In this document: in pieces, positions 23,460-32,998 of the stretch | Numbering within the stretch: position 1 is the stretch's first letter | Layout: each line of letters begins with the position of its first letter | IMG/VR virus record: IMGVR_UViG_3300009160_000032 | Span: 1-64,000 of that record | Source: a virus | Reading direction: 5' to 3' (one strand) | Length of the DNA: 64,000 nt | Notes under the pieces: generated by a model | Databases searched by the model: none | The model's input: the letters and a program-made list of their open reading frames with translations, nothing else | Told to the model about the DNA's origin: nothing | Made by a program: the position numbers and the translations under genes

Positions 23460-26400
23460 TTAAGGTATAAAACTTATTGTTTCACACGATGATATTTGAG
23501 ATGCCCCCCCAAACGGTATTGTTGCGGTTTGTAAATATGTTAAACTATATGGTGAGTTTTCATCTATTTGATAGACTTCTCCCCCATTATTTAATATATG
23601 TATTTTACCTGAGTCAGTGAATAAACCGTATGGGTTTAGTATGGTTGGGGATATTAATTGGTCAAATTCTAATGTTCCTGTTGAGTAGTCATACTGTGAA
23701 ATATATCTGTCAAACCCAATTTGGGTTGTTAATATTAATTTATTACTTGTTGTATAAATAAAATCCCCTGAAATTGTTCTACCCGCAGGTATATTAAATT
23801 TATTTGTTACTATGGGACTAACACCACTTATATCAATTTCTACCACAGTTTGAGGGGTACTAAAATTTGTAACTCCTGTTGTTGTGATAAGAGTAGTATC
23901 ATCAATTGCGGTTAATCCAGCACCAATAGTGCAGTTACTAATAACAATATTTCTATTGTAAGACCCACTAAATGGACTTAAAATTATGTCATATTCTGTT
24001 ATTGCACTTGTGGATGCATAACTTAACCACATTTTATTTGAGGTATGTGCAATATCTCCAGGTCCAGCATCTAAAGTTCCACTTATAAATGGTGTTAATA
24101 ATATATTAGTATTTGTTAATGGATAATAAACATATATACTATTGTCCAAATAAAAAGATGTCATTATATCACATGTCAATAAATTTGGTGGTGTAGGAGG
24201 TATAGGGGATGGGGTTGGTGTAACAGGAGGCCCACAAACATCGGCAACACAAGTATATAGAGATAAACTATAACCACCTGTACCACTATCTAATGTAGGT
24301 ACGGTACTTGCACAAACATATGTTGTTGCGCCTCTTCCAACCCCAACTCCCTGAGGAATAGGTTTACAATCGGTATAACTAAATGTTGACCCAGTTGATG
24401 CCGAACCACCACTTAACTCATAACAATCACAAGGAAAGGCCGGAGTTTGGGTTGGTGTTGGTGTTACTGTTGGTGTTGGTGTTGGATTTAAACAGTTACC
24501 CAAGGTTGAGTCTTCTATTACACATCCAAAGGCAATCATAAGATCAGTAACCCATGGATACGTTACATTACTTTCTGGAAAATATGATGGATTATCATTA
24601 TGTTGTAAAATTATTGTTGGTGCCGAAATGTTAACATGTTCCCATCTGTTTGTTATATCATTCCAATATACAATACTGTTACAACTTGTTGTACAGTCTG
24701 ATTGATAAATTATATAGTATGGTTTACCGTTTATTATACCAACAGGATTTAAACTACAATCCCAAGAAGGTAATACCATTAAGTCAGTATTTACGGTAAA
24801 ACACATAATTGTTGCGGGAGTTGCGGTTGGGGTTAACGTTGGTGTAGGTGTAACGGTTGGTGTTGGCGTTAATGTGGGCCCCACTAATGTCATATCTGCA
24901 TTAAACCCTAAACATTCAGGTGCCTTACCACAATCTTTACAAGAAATTAAATATTCAATTAGTAAATTGATTTTAACGTTTGTATCCCCTAAATCATTAA
25001 AATTTGTTAACTGACAATCCTTAATTTTCTCATTACAGTTATTTGTGATTGTTATCTTATTTTTTCCAAGATCAATTATAACATCACCAATTTCAGGATA
25101 TTCTTGTATTGTGTCTTTAAGACTTTGTATCCATATTGTGTCCGCATATTGAGCAAAACTACCACCTGTATATGTATAAAATAAATCTTCTTTTATAACC
25201 CCATCGATTTCTACTTGGGTTCTGAATGTCGCATTTACAATATAACAACCAATATCTCCTGATGTTAGATCAAAAAACCCTTCATTCATCATTTGTAGTA
25301 TTCCTCTCTTACCATATATTCCGGTATTAACAAAATCATCAGAACATACTGTATATGAAGCATAACTAGTTGTTAATTCAGTACCATTTAATATTATTGT
25401 ATCACTTTTTAAACAACCTTCACTATCTGTCACTAATACAGAGTAATTTCCATTTGATAACCCCGTTAAATGTAGTCCTGTTTGAGCCCCAACATTTGAA
25501 CTCCAAACAATTGTGAAAGGTGGTACTCCACTTGTTATATTTAAATAAATTTCACCGTCATTACCAATAGTTGGTTGTACACCAACTAAAGTAAAATCAA
25601 CAGGTTGGGAATCTGCAATATAGAAATTTTCAGTTTGTGTACAGGTAGGTGATCCCGAATCTGTTACTGTTGCAACATAAAACCCAGAACTTAAATTGTT
25701 AAATACATTTGTTAATTGGGTTGTTGTTGTAACGGGTGTTCCTCCTGATAAATTATATGATAACGGTAATGTTCCTCCTGAAGTAGCGGTTATTATTGCG
25801 GTACCATTATTTAAACCACATGTTGTATCTGAATAACTTACTGATATTTCATATTTATTTACATTTACAACAGTAAAATGTCCAGTATATATACATCCCG
25901 AATTATTAGGGACATCTTGTATTAATATTGTATAACTTCCACTTTCTAAACCAAAAAAATCACAAATTGAGTTTGTGGTAGTTACGGTAGAATTTCCGTT
26001 GAAGTCATATAAAGTGTATTGGTAGTTTCCCGGAGATAGTCCATTATTTAATTCTATGTGAACAGATCCATCACTTGAATTACAATTAGAGTTTGTTACT
26101 GACATTGTCGTAACAATAAAACCATTTGGTGTTAATAACGAAACGGAACTTATCACATTACAAAGTCCTGCATCTGTTACTGACACTGTAAATACTCCCG
26201 AAGATAAACCTGTAAAAGTATAGATATTACTATACTGTATTGTTATTTCACCGTTTGAACCTGAAAAATAATAAGGTGCGGTTCCTCCTGAAACAATAAC
26301 CTCAACCTCTCCATCATTTGAAAAACAAGAGGGTTGTATTGTTGTTAACATTGCGGCAACTCCCAAATCAGGAACATCAGATAGTACAACACTTTTAGTT

Positions 26401-27131
26401 ATCGTACATCCTTCAAAGTCGGTTATTGTAAGTGTGTAGGTTCCCAAAGTTAGTCCTGTAACTTCAGGGCCTGTTTGCGTTCCAACATTAGGACTCCAAC
26501 TATACGTATAAGGCGGATTTCCTGTTAGACCTGTCACAAATATTTTTCCTGTACCATCAATAGGTACACAACTTGCATCATTTACAACATATAGACCAAA
26601 GTCCAAAGGACTTGTTTCTTTAATTAAACAAACTTCACTTCTTCCTGTACATCCACCACCATCATCACCGATCACATAATATAGTCCTGGTGAAAGATTT
26701 GTAAAAACATTACTTGTACTGTCACCACTTGTTATATACCCTAAAGTGTTTTCGTATAAATAAAACGATCCAACACCATAATAATTTGTTGTTGATGCGG
26801 TAATCGTACCATTATTTAGTCCACAAGTAGTCCCACTACTTTCTATAGACACACAGGTTCCTGAAGATATTGTAAATTCAACATATCTAGGAATAAAAGG
26901 TGGTTCTAAACAACTATCTATAATCTCTAAAATATAAGTATCAGGAGTTAGACCTGTAACAAAATAAGTTGTTGTATTTGATGATAGCGGTAATAAACCT
27001 GATGTTGATATCTCACTTACAGTATAATTTGGGGATCCTCCTGTAATAGAAAAGGAAACTCCCCCAAATCCTGAGTTTGTGCAGTCTCCACTTACACTAT
27101 AATTATATATATTTATTGACCCACAACTCAT
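23460..27131 (-). CDS. giant fibre adhesin: seven SprB-like repeats, receptor module, propeller-like C-terminus
   Basis: A 1223-residue protein. Residues ~7-582 hold seven SprB-type repeats, each with C-x-x-x-(D/N)-G, GG-x-x-PY or a variant, then (T/S)-G-L-x-x-G-x-Y-x-(V/L)-x-(V/I)-x-D-x-x-x-C. A mixed domain (590-745) follows, then TP linkers (752-774, 882-898, 970-982). Between them are the CFT/YY/NRWE module (777-880) and a small cysteine domain (901-966). Residues ~985-1223 show repeated strands typical of a beta-propeller. SprB is the flavobacterial gliding adhesin, so host-like adhesin repeats are displayed on the phage. Its ATG overlaps the TGA of the preceding gene. Confidence 0.78.
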   Translation of the reverse strand: MSCGSINIYNYSVSGDCTNSGFGGVSFSITGGSPNYTVSEISTSGLLPLSSNTTTYFVTGLTPDTYILEIIDSCLEPPFIPRYVEFTISSGTCVSIESSGTTCGLNNGTITASTTNYYGVGSFYLYENTLGYITSGDSTSNVFTNLSPGLYYVIGDDGGGCTGRSEVCLIKETSPLDFGLYVVNDASCVPIDGTGKIFVTGLTGNPPYTYSWSPNVGTQTGPEVTGLTLGTYTLTITDFEGCTITKSVVLSDVPDLGVAAMLTTIQPSCFSNDGEVEVIVSGGTAPYYFSGSNGEITIQYSNIYTFTGLSSGVFTVSVTDAGLCNVISSVSLLTPNGFIVTTMSVTNSNCNSSDGSVHIELNNGLSPGNYQYTLYDFNGNSTVTTTNSICDFFGLESGSYTILIQDVPNNSGCIYTGHFTVVNVNKYEISVSYSDTTCGLNNGTAIITATSGGTLPLSYNLSGGTPVTTTTQLTNVFNNLSSGFYVATVTDSGSPTCTQTENFYIADSQPVDFTLVGVQPTIGNDGEIYLNITSGVPPFTIVWSSNVGAQTGLHLTGLSNGNYSVLVTDSEGCLKSDTIILNGTELTTSYASYTVCSDDFVNTGIYGKRGILQMMNEGFFDLTSGDIGCYIVNATFRTQVEIDGVIKEDLFYTYTGGSFAQYADTIWIQSLKDTIQEYPEIGDVIIDLGKNKITITNNCNEKIKDCQLTNFNDLGDTNVKINLLIEYLISCKDCGKAPECLGFNADMTLVGPTLTPTPTVTPTPTLTPTATPATIMCFTVNTDLMVLPSWDCSLNPVGIINGKPYYIIYQSDCTTSCNSIVYWNDITNRWEHVNISAPTIILQHNDNPSYFPESNVTYPWVTDLMIAFGCVIEDSTLGNCLNPTPTPTVTPTPTQTPAFPCDCYELSGGSASTGSTFSYTDCKPIPQGVGVGRGATTYVCASTVPTLDSGTGGYSLSLYTCVADVCGPPVTPTPSPIPPTPPNLLTCDIMTSFYLDNSIYVYYPLTNTNILLTPFISGTLDAGPGDIAHTSNKMWLSYASTSAITEYDIILSPFSGSYNRNIVISNCTIGAGLTAIDDTTLITTTGVTNFSTPQTVVEIDISGVSPIVTNKFNIPAGRTISGDFIYTTSNKLILTTQIGFDRYISQYDYSTGTLEFDQLISPTILNPYGLFTDSGKIHILNNGGEVYQIDENSPYSLTYLQTATIPFGGASQISSCETISFIP
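25386..27113 (-). repeat. array of seven diverged SprB-like coding repeats
   Basis: Repeat units of about 65-85 codons start near residues 15, 100, 185, 265, 345, 435 and 515 of the 1223-residue protein. They are diverged at the DNA level, so the array is old rather than a recent tandem expansion. Confidence 0.72.
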
Positions 27132-30130
27132 TGGTTACAAAGTAGATTAAAGTTTATTCCAACATTTATTTTAAAATCTTGAGTAACACTTAATGGAATA
27201 CAATTACCATTATATACAGTAACAGTATCATCAGTATTAATAACATAATTTAAACCTTCTGATTGTAAATTACTTAAACTCGATTCAAGTGCGGTTATCC
27301 AATCGTTTTGAGATGGGTAACTAGCAATAGGACTTGTATTACCATATCCCGTAAAAAATTCATCATGAACTAAAGTATTACCATTTAAAACTAAATCAAT
27401 ATACCAAGTACTTTCTAATGAATTAAGATCACAACCAGTCAAAACATATCCTTGAGATTGTAATAAACTATTTAACACAACCGCAAATGAGGTCACTGTT
27501 GGATTAGACCCCCAAGGATAGATAGGACAAGTGATTTCTTGTATAGGACAATCAACCGCAAATAATTGACCAACCAACGCACAAGGTTTACATGGTATTG
27601 GAACTATTTGACAACCCATTTGTCTTCTCCAAACAAATTTTTGTCTATGAAATATAGAATTTTCCAATCTTACTCCTGATGTTACCAATGTTGTTGCTGG
27701 TATCATTTGTCCAACTAATTTTATCCAATAATCGCCTATTCCATTAACATAGTCGATCATTGTTCTATATGTAAAGTTATCGTTAGGGATATTAATCGCC
27801 TGTTCAGATTCTAAGTATTTCCAATATATAGACTGTAATGTTGGGTATCCTCCTGTTTTACCATCGGTAATAAATTGTCTATTTCTAACATTGATCATGT
27901 TATGCCAAAATGTTTGAGCAAACTCAAAGAATGTTTTTTGTTTTGGTTTTGGGTTAATTTCAGTCCAATCTATACCTCCCCTATTTGGGTATGGTCCGTT
28001 TGGATTAGGGTTACAATATGTTGGTTCAACATAGTCTAATCCCTCATTTGGTATTGGGTAATTATACTGTCTTGACATTGACCAAACATCATAAACCAAC
28101 CCTTGAGCCGGATTTAAAAATACGTCAACATTTTTAACGTTTACAACAAATCTTTCATCATAAACCCTATAGTATGCAGTAAATCCACCATCAGACGTAT
28201 TTCTTAAACCAACATTATCAATAGTCCAACTTTTTTTATTATCAATTACTTTAACTAAATCATAACCTAAAGACATAAATGGAAATTTACGATACCTATC
28301 AAGGTATGTTTGACCATAATTAAATGGTAATAGAACAGTTTGGTAATTAGGGTTTTGACCAACAAATACTTGATTTGTCTCTACAACTTGTTCAGGCATG
28401 TGATGATCAGGTGTTGATTCATACCAACCTCCTCCTATTTGGAAGAAATACCCTTCGCTTTCTTGTGCTGCGGTTGGGTAACCTAAACTATCCATTGGAT
28501 AATCTAACCTTGTTGTTGTTACTCCACTAATAGTCGTTTGTAATGTAAAACCGCTATATAGGACTCCCATTATTGAAAATGTATCTGTAGGGTCTGAAAC
28601 AGGAAGTTGTTGTACATACAGACCACCTGAAATATTTAAATATTGATTTTCAAACTGAGAAAGGTTTATTCTTTCATCTGCAATGTATATGTATTCATTA
28701 AAATCAATTAAAGCCTCAGGTGCTCCAATCAATCTTAATAAAATTTCAATAGATCTTCTTGTTCCCTTTGATTTAAACAAATAGGCGGCATTTAAAATTA
28801 AATTTTTATAGAATTGGTAATTAATTTCATCAGGAGTTAACGCTCTTGAGTATCCAGGAAAATTACTTTCTTGATTGGTACCAAAAATTGAATCTAAAAG
28901 CGATTCATTACTTATTGGTGAAATGTTTGTTTTCCACCCTAATGTTTCTGCAAGATTTTTTAATAATTGTGATGGTATGTCATTACCTGTATTGTAATTA
29001 ACGGATGTCATATTTGCCAATGACATAACAAATTTTCTCACCTCATCAAAACTTCTTCCGTATATCTGTAATACCTTTTCTAATTTTCTATCACCAGTAT
29101 CAAATTCTTTTAATGCTCCTGTGGTTAAAAACCTTGATATTAAATTAGTATTATATGAGTCTAAGTTTTCACATAAGTCATTTAAAGTTGTTAAATATTT
29201 ATCAAAATCGTTAGTTCTAATATCTAAATTCCACAATCCATCCAAAGGCCATGTAATGTTTTGACTTGTTGTTGTGTAAGTACCATCATTGTTTTCTTGT
29301 GGAACTTGGAAAGTTGCGGTATAAATTGGTTGTATTAATCTATTTAAAAGAAATTTTTCTACCTCATCAAAAAAATCATTAAACGATTTTTCCGTATAAG
29401 TAGTGTTGGGTCTTAATATGATATTATCTGTTGTTGCGGACATCCCTGAAAAAGGATTTCCATTTACATAAAGTTTTAAATAATTATCAGTTTCATCAGT
29501 AGGATCTAAAAATACTACGTTATATTCGGAATTATTAACAAATATTGAATAGTTCCTATATTGAACTGTTAAATTTCTTAAAGGTGATTGCTCAACCTCA
29601 CTTAATTCAAAGTTTCTTGTTGCGTTTGTTGTAAAATCAATATCAAATGGATTTCTTATCCAATTTAAAGGTATCTCTAAATATGTTTCATTTAAAATTT
29701 TGTTATATAAAATATTAACTGCCGTTAGTCCTGTTTGAAAATTAAGGTTATTCTTTAAACATTCTACGGATGCCGGAAAATAATTAATTATTCTTGTTAT
29801 AGACGTTGAAATTCTTTTTGTTAGTGATCCAAATAATGTAAAGTTGGTTATTTCACTTAAATCAAAATTTGGGTAAACTTGTAAATTTTTAGCAATTAAG
29901 ACTTTTGACTCTTCGATACTTTTTAAATCTAAATCAGATAAACTTATCGGATCTGAAAAAGCACCAATATTAAATGTTCTGTTTTGTTTTTCAGTAATTC
30001 CTGTTGTGAACTCAAAATTAGCGTTAGTTAATCCCCCACCGGCAACTAATTGAACCCCAACTAAATCGTCAGAAAATGTACTATCTCCTGTATCAGTTTG
30101 TGGAGGCCATTTATATTTTATTACTGCCAT
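27128..30130 (-). CDS. large baseplate protein with P2 gpI-like segment
   Basis: A 1000-residue virion protein. Around residues 440-463 it carries NAAYLFKSKGTRRSIEILLRLIG, preceded by LLKNLAETLGW (near 388). This pattern is typical of phage tail protein I and related baseplate proteins that link the wedge to fibres. The C-terminal ~170 residues contain a cysteine-rich segment (IPCKPCALV) and a separate small domain. Its stop overlaps the next fibre start by ATGA, consistent with a baseplate-to-fibre connector. The assignment to baseplate is sound; the exact counterpart is not. Confidence 0.7.
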   Translation of the reverse strand: MAVIKYKWPPQTDTGDSTFSDDLVGVQLVAGGGLTNANFEFTTGITEKQNRTFNIGAFSDPISLSDLDLKSIEESKVLIAKNLQVYPNFDLSEITNFTLFGSLTKRISTSITRIINYFPASVECLKNNLNFQTGLTAVNILYNKILNETYLEIPLNWIRNPFDIDFTTNATRNFELSEVEQSPLRNLTVQYRNYSIFVNNSEYNVVFLDPTDETDNYLKLYVNGNPFSGMSATTDNIILRPNTTYTEKSFNDFFDEVEKFLLNRLIQPIYTATFQVPQENNDGTYTTTSQNITWPLDGLWNLDIRTNDFDKYLTTLNDLCENLDSYNTNLISRFLTTGALKEFDTGDRKLEKVLQIYGRSFDEVRKFVMSLANMTSVNYNTGNDIPSQLLKNLAETLGWKTNISPISNESLLDSIFGTNQESNFPGYSRALTPDEINYQFYKNLILNAAYLFKSKGTRRSIEILLRLIGAPEALIDFNEYIYIADERINLSQFENQYLNISGGLYVQQLPVSDPTDTFSIMGVLYSGFTLQTTISGVTTTRLDYPMDSLGYPTAAQESEGYFFQIGGGWYESTPDHHMPEQVVETNQVFVGQNPNYQTVLLPFNYGQTYLDRYRKFPFMSLGYDLVKVIDNKKSWTIDNVGLRNTSDGGFTAYYRVYDERFVVNVKNVDVFLNPAQGLVYDVWSMSRQYNYPIPNEGLDYVEPTYCNPNPNGPYPNRGGIDWTEINPKPKQKTFFEFAQTFWHNMINVRNRQFITDGKTGGYPTLQSIYWKYLESEQAINIPNDNFTYRTMIDYVNGIGDYWIKLVGQMIPATTLVTSGVRLENSIFHRQKFVWRRQMGCQIVPIPCKPCALVGQLFAVDCPIQEITCPIYPWGSNPTVTSFAVVLNSLLQSQGYVLTGCDLNSLESTWYIDLVLNGNTLVHDEFFTGYGNTSPIASYPSQNDWITALESSLSNLQSEGLNYVINTDDTVTVYNGNCIPLSVTQDFKINVGINFNLLCNQ

Positions 30131-31038
30131 TATTGTGTTATATTTGCAAAGTTTTTACTAAAATCTATGTTATCACCTCTATCTTGTTTTACTTCATATA
30201 AAAGTTCGTTATATTGATCTCTAATTTCAAATAAATTGTATTGTTTGTAAATGTTATTCTGAGTATCGTAAAGTGTATAAATTCCATCATTAAGAGACTT
30301 AGTCTGATTACCAAACAAAGAAATTGCCAATGTGGAAATGTCGTGTTCAACCATTTCAATCTCCATAGTAACAGGATTAAAGAATGTATTACTTATTATT
30401 ATTTCTTGATCTGGTTGACCAATAAATGGTGTTGCGTTTGGTTTGTTAGATGGTGATGAAGAAGGTGATAATGTACAAAATATTAAATTTGTAACCCCAT
30501 TCACATATTGATATCTAACAGTGCTTGTTGAGGTGTTTGTGGTATTTTGGACCACGGGTTCGCAGTAAAAAGATGAGGTAACTATTCTGAAAAAATTTGG
30601 TATTTTAGCCCCACTTGTCTGTAAGTATTCAACCCTATAACCAATTAAACCTTGATTAACAAATTTATCTCTGAATGAAACGGGAACGTTACTTATATCT
30701 ATTACTATCCCTTTTATGTTTGGTAGTGCTGCCAATATACCACAATCAGTTATTCTAGTTCTAATTTCTGCGGGTCTTATATATAATGTATAAATCCCTA
30801 ATTGATTAAAAATATTTGATGGTAGTCTTAAATTATATAGTCCACCTAAGATTTCTACACCTGAATTACCTCCAGTATTTGTGTTGTGAAAATAAGGGGT
30901 CAAAACCGCAGAAGAATTTAATTTTGTCAACTGAAAGTTGTTTGTAACGTCTCTTGACTCCGTATAATTTAATATAATATCAACGTCAGTTGGACTTACG
31001 TCCGCCGGTCTTATTGTTCCATATGTTCCTGTTGCCAT
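30130..31038 (-). CDS. virion structural protein, probable baseplate component
   Basis: A 302-residue protein starting MATGTYGTIRPADVSPTDVDIILNY. It is beta-rich with few charged clusters and a Ser/Pro stretch (SPSSSPSNKPNATP) near residue 200. No family is recognised. It is coupled to the 1000-residue baseplate gene by TAATG and preceded by a late motif, so it is probably a baseplate or tail-tip subunit. Confidence 0.6.
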   Translation of the reverse strand: MATGTYGTIRPADVSPTDVDIILNYTESRDVTNNFQLTKLNSSAVLTPYFHNTNTGGNSGVEILGGLYNLRLPSNIFNQLGIYTLYIRPAEIRTRITDCGILAALPNIKGIVIDISNVPVSFRDKFVNQGLIGYRVEYLQTSGAKIPNFFRIVTSSFYCEPVVQNTTNTSTSTVRYQYVNGVTNLIFCTLSPSSSPSNKPNATPFIGQPDQEIIISNTFFNPVTMEIEMVEHDISTLAISLFGNQTKSLNDGIYTLYDTQNNIYKQYNLFEIRDQYNELLYEVKQDRGDNIDFSKNFANITQ

Positions 31039-31057
31039 GTAATTTTACTTTGTTATT

Positions 31058-31066
31058 TTATAAATA
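31058..31066 (-). promoter_or_regulatory. putative late promoter motif TATTTATAA
   Basis: TATTTATAA on the minus strand, 19 nt before the ATG at 31038. Confidence 0.5.
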
Positions 31067-31073
31067 TTAATAA

Positions 31074-32216
31074 TTAAGTTTCCACGTTAAAAAAACCATA
31101 ACCATATTTGACTAAATCTCCTATGTTATCAACTTCTCCTAATCTTTCGATAGATTCTAACGCCGAATTTTTCCCCCTTTCAATAAATAAATCAGATCTT
31201 ATTTCAGGTTCATAAGCCACCCCAATTAATGCTTCTTCTTTTGTCATCGCAGATAAAACCAAATCATTTTGTGTTAATCCCGAAGATTGAACAAAATATA
31301 ATGTTGTACCTCCACTTAGGTCCCAATAATCCACACCATTTATTGTATACGCAGAATACGATCCATTTGGTACTGATCCGTAATAGATACCAACAACTCC
31401 TGTTTCTCCTGTTACTTGTATTCCTAATGGGTATGGTACTGGTCCATACTGTTCTAAGTCAGATAATGTAGAATTTGTCGTTCCTGTTACCAAAAATGGT
31501 ACTCCAACATAACTTGAACTTATATAATCTATAATATTTGGGTTCGAGTCTCCTGTAAATAAGAAATCATAACTTACGGGAATGTTTGCCCAATTACCCC
31601 CTTGTTGGTAAAATACTACCGTTCCATTTGGATTAATTGGTACTATATTTTGGTAAGGTACGTTTATGGTTTTTGTAACTTCAGTTATCCCCCAAGGTGT
31701 AGTTCCTTTAATTTTTATTGTATAAATACCATTAGATGCGGGGTACGTATGGTTTAATGATGAGGGTGAAAAAATATTAATAGGGACTATCGGCGATCCA
31801 TCCCCCCAATCTATTTCAAATACCGATTGAGTTACATTATTTGATGTATTAAAAACATAAAATGTATATGGATTAATAGTGTCAGATGAAAAAATAAAGT
31901 TATTTAAAGTTTCTTTTTGGTAAATTAAACCATCAAACACAGAATACCATCCCATATCGTATGTTGTCTGTGTTAACATGATTGGAATAGTTAACCCTGT
32001 TAAGGTTGAGTCTCCGTTTGTTCCCCCTGATAATAATTGGGTCATGGAAGAATAAACATATGTTGTCCCTGTTTCACAATTAACGTAAGTTACCCCTGTA
32101 GGACAACAAGGATCTTCCACATATATTTCTTCACAATCTCCTGTCCAATTAATAGGAAATATTTTATTCTTTATATCTTCAAGACCAATCTGTATATAAT
32201 ATCTTTGTTCTTCCAT
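31074..32216 (-). CDS. virion protein with PKD-like domain
   Basis: A 380-residue protein. Residues ~115-188 resemble a PKD/Ig-like domain: FEIDWGDGSP, then LNHTYPASNGIYTIKIKG and a closing strand. The N-terminus (YYIQIGLEDIKN) and a CCPTG segment precede it; the C-terminus (YEPEIRSDLFIERGKNSALES) may anchor it to the baseplate. PKD-like domains are common in phage tail proteins and adhesins. It overlaps its upstream neighbour by one base. Confidence 0.65.
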   Translation of the reverse strand: MEEQRYYIQIGLEDIKNKIFPINWTGDCEEIYVEDPCCPTGVTYVNCETGTTYVYSSMTQLLSGGTNGDSTLTGLTIPIMLTQTTYDMGWYSVFDGLIYQKETLNNFIFSSDTINPYTFYVFNTSNNVTQSVFEIDWGDGSPIVPINIFSPSSLNHTYPASNGIYTIKIKGTTPWGITEVTKTINVPYQNIVPINPNGTVVFYQQGGNWANIPVSYDFLFTGDSNPNIIDYISSSYVGVPFLVTGTTNSTLSDLEQYGPVPYPLGIQVTGETGVVGIYYGSVPNGSYSAYTINGVDYWDLSGGTTLYFVQSSGLTQNDLVLSAMTKEEALIGVAYEPEIRSDLFIERGKNSALESIERLGEVDNIGDLVKYGYGFFNVET

Positions 32217-32998
32217 TATGGGTTCATATATTCATACCAGTTTATTGGTGTTGTTGTTCCAACTCTATTATTATTGTTGTCTTTAATAGTATATGTAAAA
32301 TCACTGTAATCTAAATTAACTTCATAATAAAAATACTCAGCGGGATCAAAATTATATTGTGTAGGTAAAATACTTGTTTGTGGAGTGTTTGTCATAATAA
32401 CATAACTTCCCGTTTTACCGTTAAAGAATTTGGCCCTCATATAAAAAGTATCTATATCAATAAAATCTCTACTTCTAACCCAATAAATAAAAAACCCTTC
32501 TTTATCTCCAACAAAGTCTAACTTAAATTCAGGTTTTTTTATGTTAACAGTAGGGATGGACGGACTTAAAACTAAACCGTTTTCTATTCCCCCTTGTTGT
32601 ACTGGTAAAATTATTGTTAAATAATTTCTTTGTGTTGCAGAATCTTTAGTATCATATAGGTCTAACTTGAAGAAACTTTTTGTGAATGGTTTTGTGTAAT
32701 AATAGACTTCATTAACGGAAAATCCTTCGGTTAAATAAGAAGAGTTCCATAAATTAAGAGATTGATCAAAAAATCCAAAATCGTAATTTATATCGGTCTT
32801 ATCAGTATTATCATGTTTTTTATGTGAGAATCTTGCAACCTCAAAATCATTTTCTTTACCAATAACCTCATCAATAGTTTTAAGAACAAATTCATCAATG
32901 GCGTCATCATTACCATCTATGTCCCACTTAACTTCAACAGGTATATTAATATAAACGTCTGTTGGTTTTTTCAATATTTTATAATTATTCACAATCAT
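32216..32998 (-). CDS. virion structural protein, unknown
   Basis: A 260-residue, soluble, aromatic-rich protein without recognised family. It has alternating beta strands and a GKTGSYVIMTNTPQ segment that looks like a jelly-roll edge. It lies in a chain of overlapping late genes (14-nt overlap with the gene before it, 1 nt with the next), so it is probably a baseplate wedge or fibre-linking subunit. Confidence 0.55.
   Translation of the reverse strand: MIVNNYKILKKPTDVYINIPVEVKWDIDGNDDAIDEFVLKTIDEVIGKENDFEVARFSHKKHDNTDKTDINYDFGFFDQSLNLWNSSYLTEGFSVNEVYYYTKPFTKSFFKLDLYDTKDSATQRNYLTIILPVQQGGIENGLVLSPSIPTVNIKKPEFKLDFVGDKEGFFIYWVRSRDFIDIDTFYMRAKFFNGKTGSYVIMTNTPQTSILPTQYNFDPAEYFYYEVNLDYSDFTYTIKDNNNNRVGTTTPINWYEYMNP

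Noticed and set aside
10564-27131. A diversity-generating retroelement acting on the fibre genes
   Set aside because: No reverse transcriptase gene and no template/variable repeat pair with adenine-specific differences was seen in the window.
23460-27131. Host DNA contamination because of SprB repeats
   Set aside because: The gene overlaps a baseplate gene by ATGA, carries modules shared with other fibre genes of the window, and lacks a signal peptide or type IX sorting domain.
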